From contig CALJOJ010000060.1 of assembly GCA_937981665.1 (NCBI GenBank), forward strand, positions 1 to 47,070: a DNA stretch of 47,070 nucleotides, given 5' to 3'. The stretch's first letter is position 1. Every line of letters begins with the position of its first letter. Below, one piece after another: positions 46,939-47,070 of this stretch. Under the pieces are notes generated by a model. That model saw only the letters and a list, made by a program, of their open reading frames with translations. It was not told the DNA's origin and made no database searches. The translations under genes and the position numbers were made by a program. The DNA comes from an uncultured Rubritalea sp. Its GTDB lineage: Bacteria > Verrucomicrobiota > Verrucomicrobiia > Verrucomicrobiales > Akkermansiaceae.

Positions 46939-47070
46939 GTGTGTGCCCGGCAGGGCACACTGACTTGGGGGTTAAAGTCCCCTGTGGGCTCGGCAGAGAG
47001 AACCACTAGCAGACAGCAAGGTTAAGATCGTGAGATCTTGGCTGAAGGAAGCTGATAAGCAAACCATTGC
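46939..47070 (+). mobile_element. 5' end of a group II intron (cut by the window end)
   Basis: Begins with GTGTG after the T-run and carries the typical 5' domain I sequence of bacterial group II introns: hairpin GTGTGCCC-GGCA-GGGCACAC, then GGGGGTTAAAGTCCCC, a hairpin AAGATC-GTGA-GATCTT, and GAAGGAAGCTG followed by AGCAAA. These words recur in many bacterial introns of this kind. Placement immediately after an intrinsic terminator suggests class C. The maturase/reverse transcriptase ORF and 3' end would lie beyond the window. The exact 5' base (46939 or 46941) is uncertain. Confidence 0.75.

Overview
The window is two unlike pieces of DNA joined together. Positions 1 to about 2,950 look eukaryotic: a partial BED-type zinc-finger-like ORF, one plausible spliced exon with acceptor and donor, a foldback (MITE-like) element of about 255 bp, and no bacterial gene organisation. 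From about 2,950 to the end the sequence is ordinary dense bacterial DNA. The bacterial part fits Verrucomicrobiota or a related PVC lineage: an alternative complex III (ACIII) operon, DUF5069 and DUF1080 family proteins, a Rho factor with a long Lys/Asn-rich N-terminus, moderate G+C, and few recognisable Shine-Dalgarno sequences. The phylum is an inference from gene content; there is no 16S gene here. The sharp change suggests an assembly chimera (alga or other eukaryote plus associated bacterium), although a real integration cannot be excluded from one window.

Respiratory operon, 3,415-21,071, all on the + strand. It encodes ACIII (ActA pentahaem cytochrome, ActB iron-sulphur/molybdopterin-like protein, ActC and ActF NrfD-like membrane subunits, ActD, ActE monohaem cytochrome). 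A cbb3-like block follows (107-aa membrane protein, CcoN-like, CcoO-like and CcoP-like proteins), and then an aa3 oxidase (CoxA, CoxC, CoxD, two small membrane proteins, CoxB). Quinol electrons would enter ACIII and leave through membrane-anchored cytochromes c to the CuA/aa3 oxidase. The surprise is the middle block: the CcoN-like subunit has lost the CuB histidines, the active-site Tyr and the haem-ligating His pair, so it cannot be a normal oxidase and may be a structural or electron-relay module. CoxC also carries a hydrophilic insertion of about 385 residues on the predicted periplasmic side, and CoxA lacks the K-channel lysine. A perfect TGTGA-N6-TCACA palindrome lies just upstream of actA.

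Housekeeping region, 21,400-46,700: ffh, a polysaccharide deacetylase, gpmI, rho, an AddA/RecB-like helicase-nuclease, a LOG-family protein, an FAD oxidoreductase, tRNA-Cys(GCA), ribBA, an ABC-2-like membrane protein, a DUF5069 protein, pyrC, moaA, a very large ABC transporter and ftsH. Between these genes lie decayed sequences: an IS66 TnpB fragment, an IS1182-type transposase fragment, a frameshifted DUF1080 fragment and a truncated nucleotidyltransferase-like tail. The last 130 bases appear to be the 5' end of a group II intron sitting directly after an intrinsic terminator.
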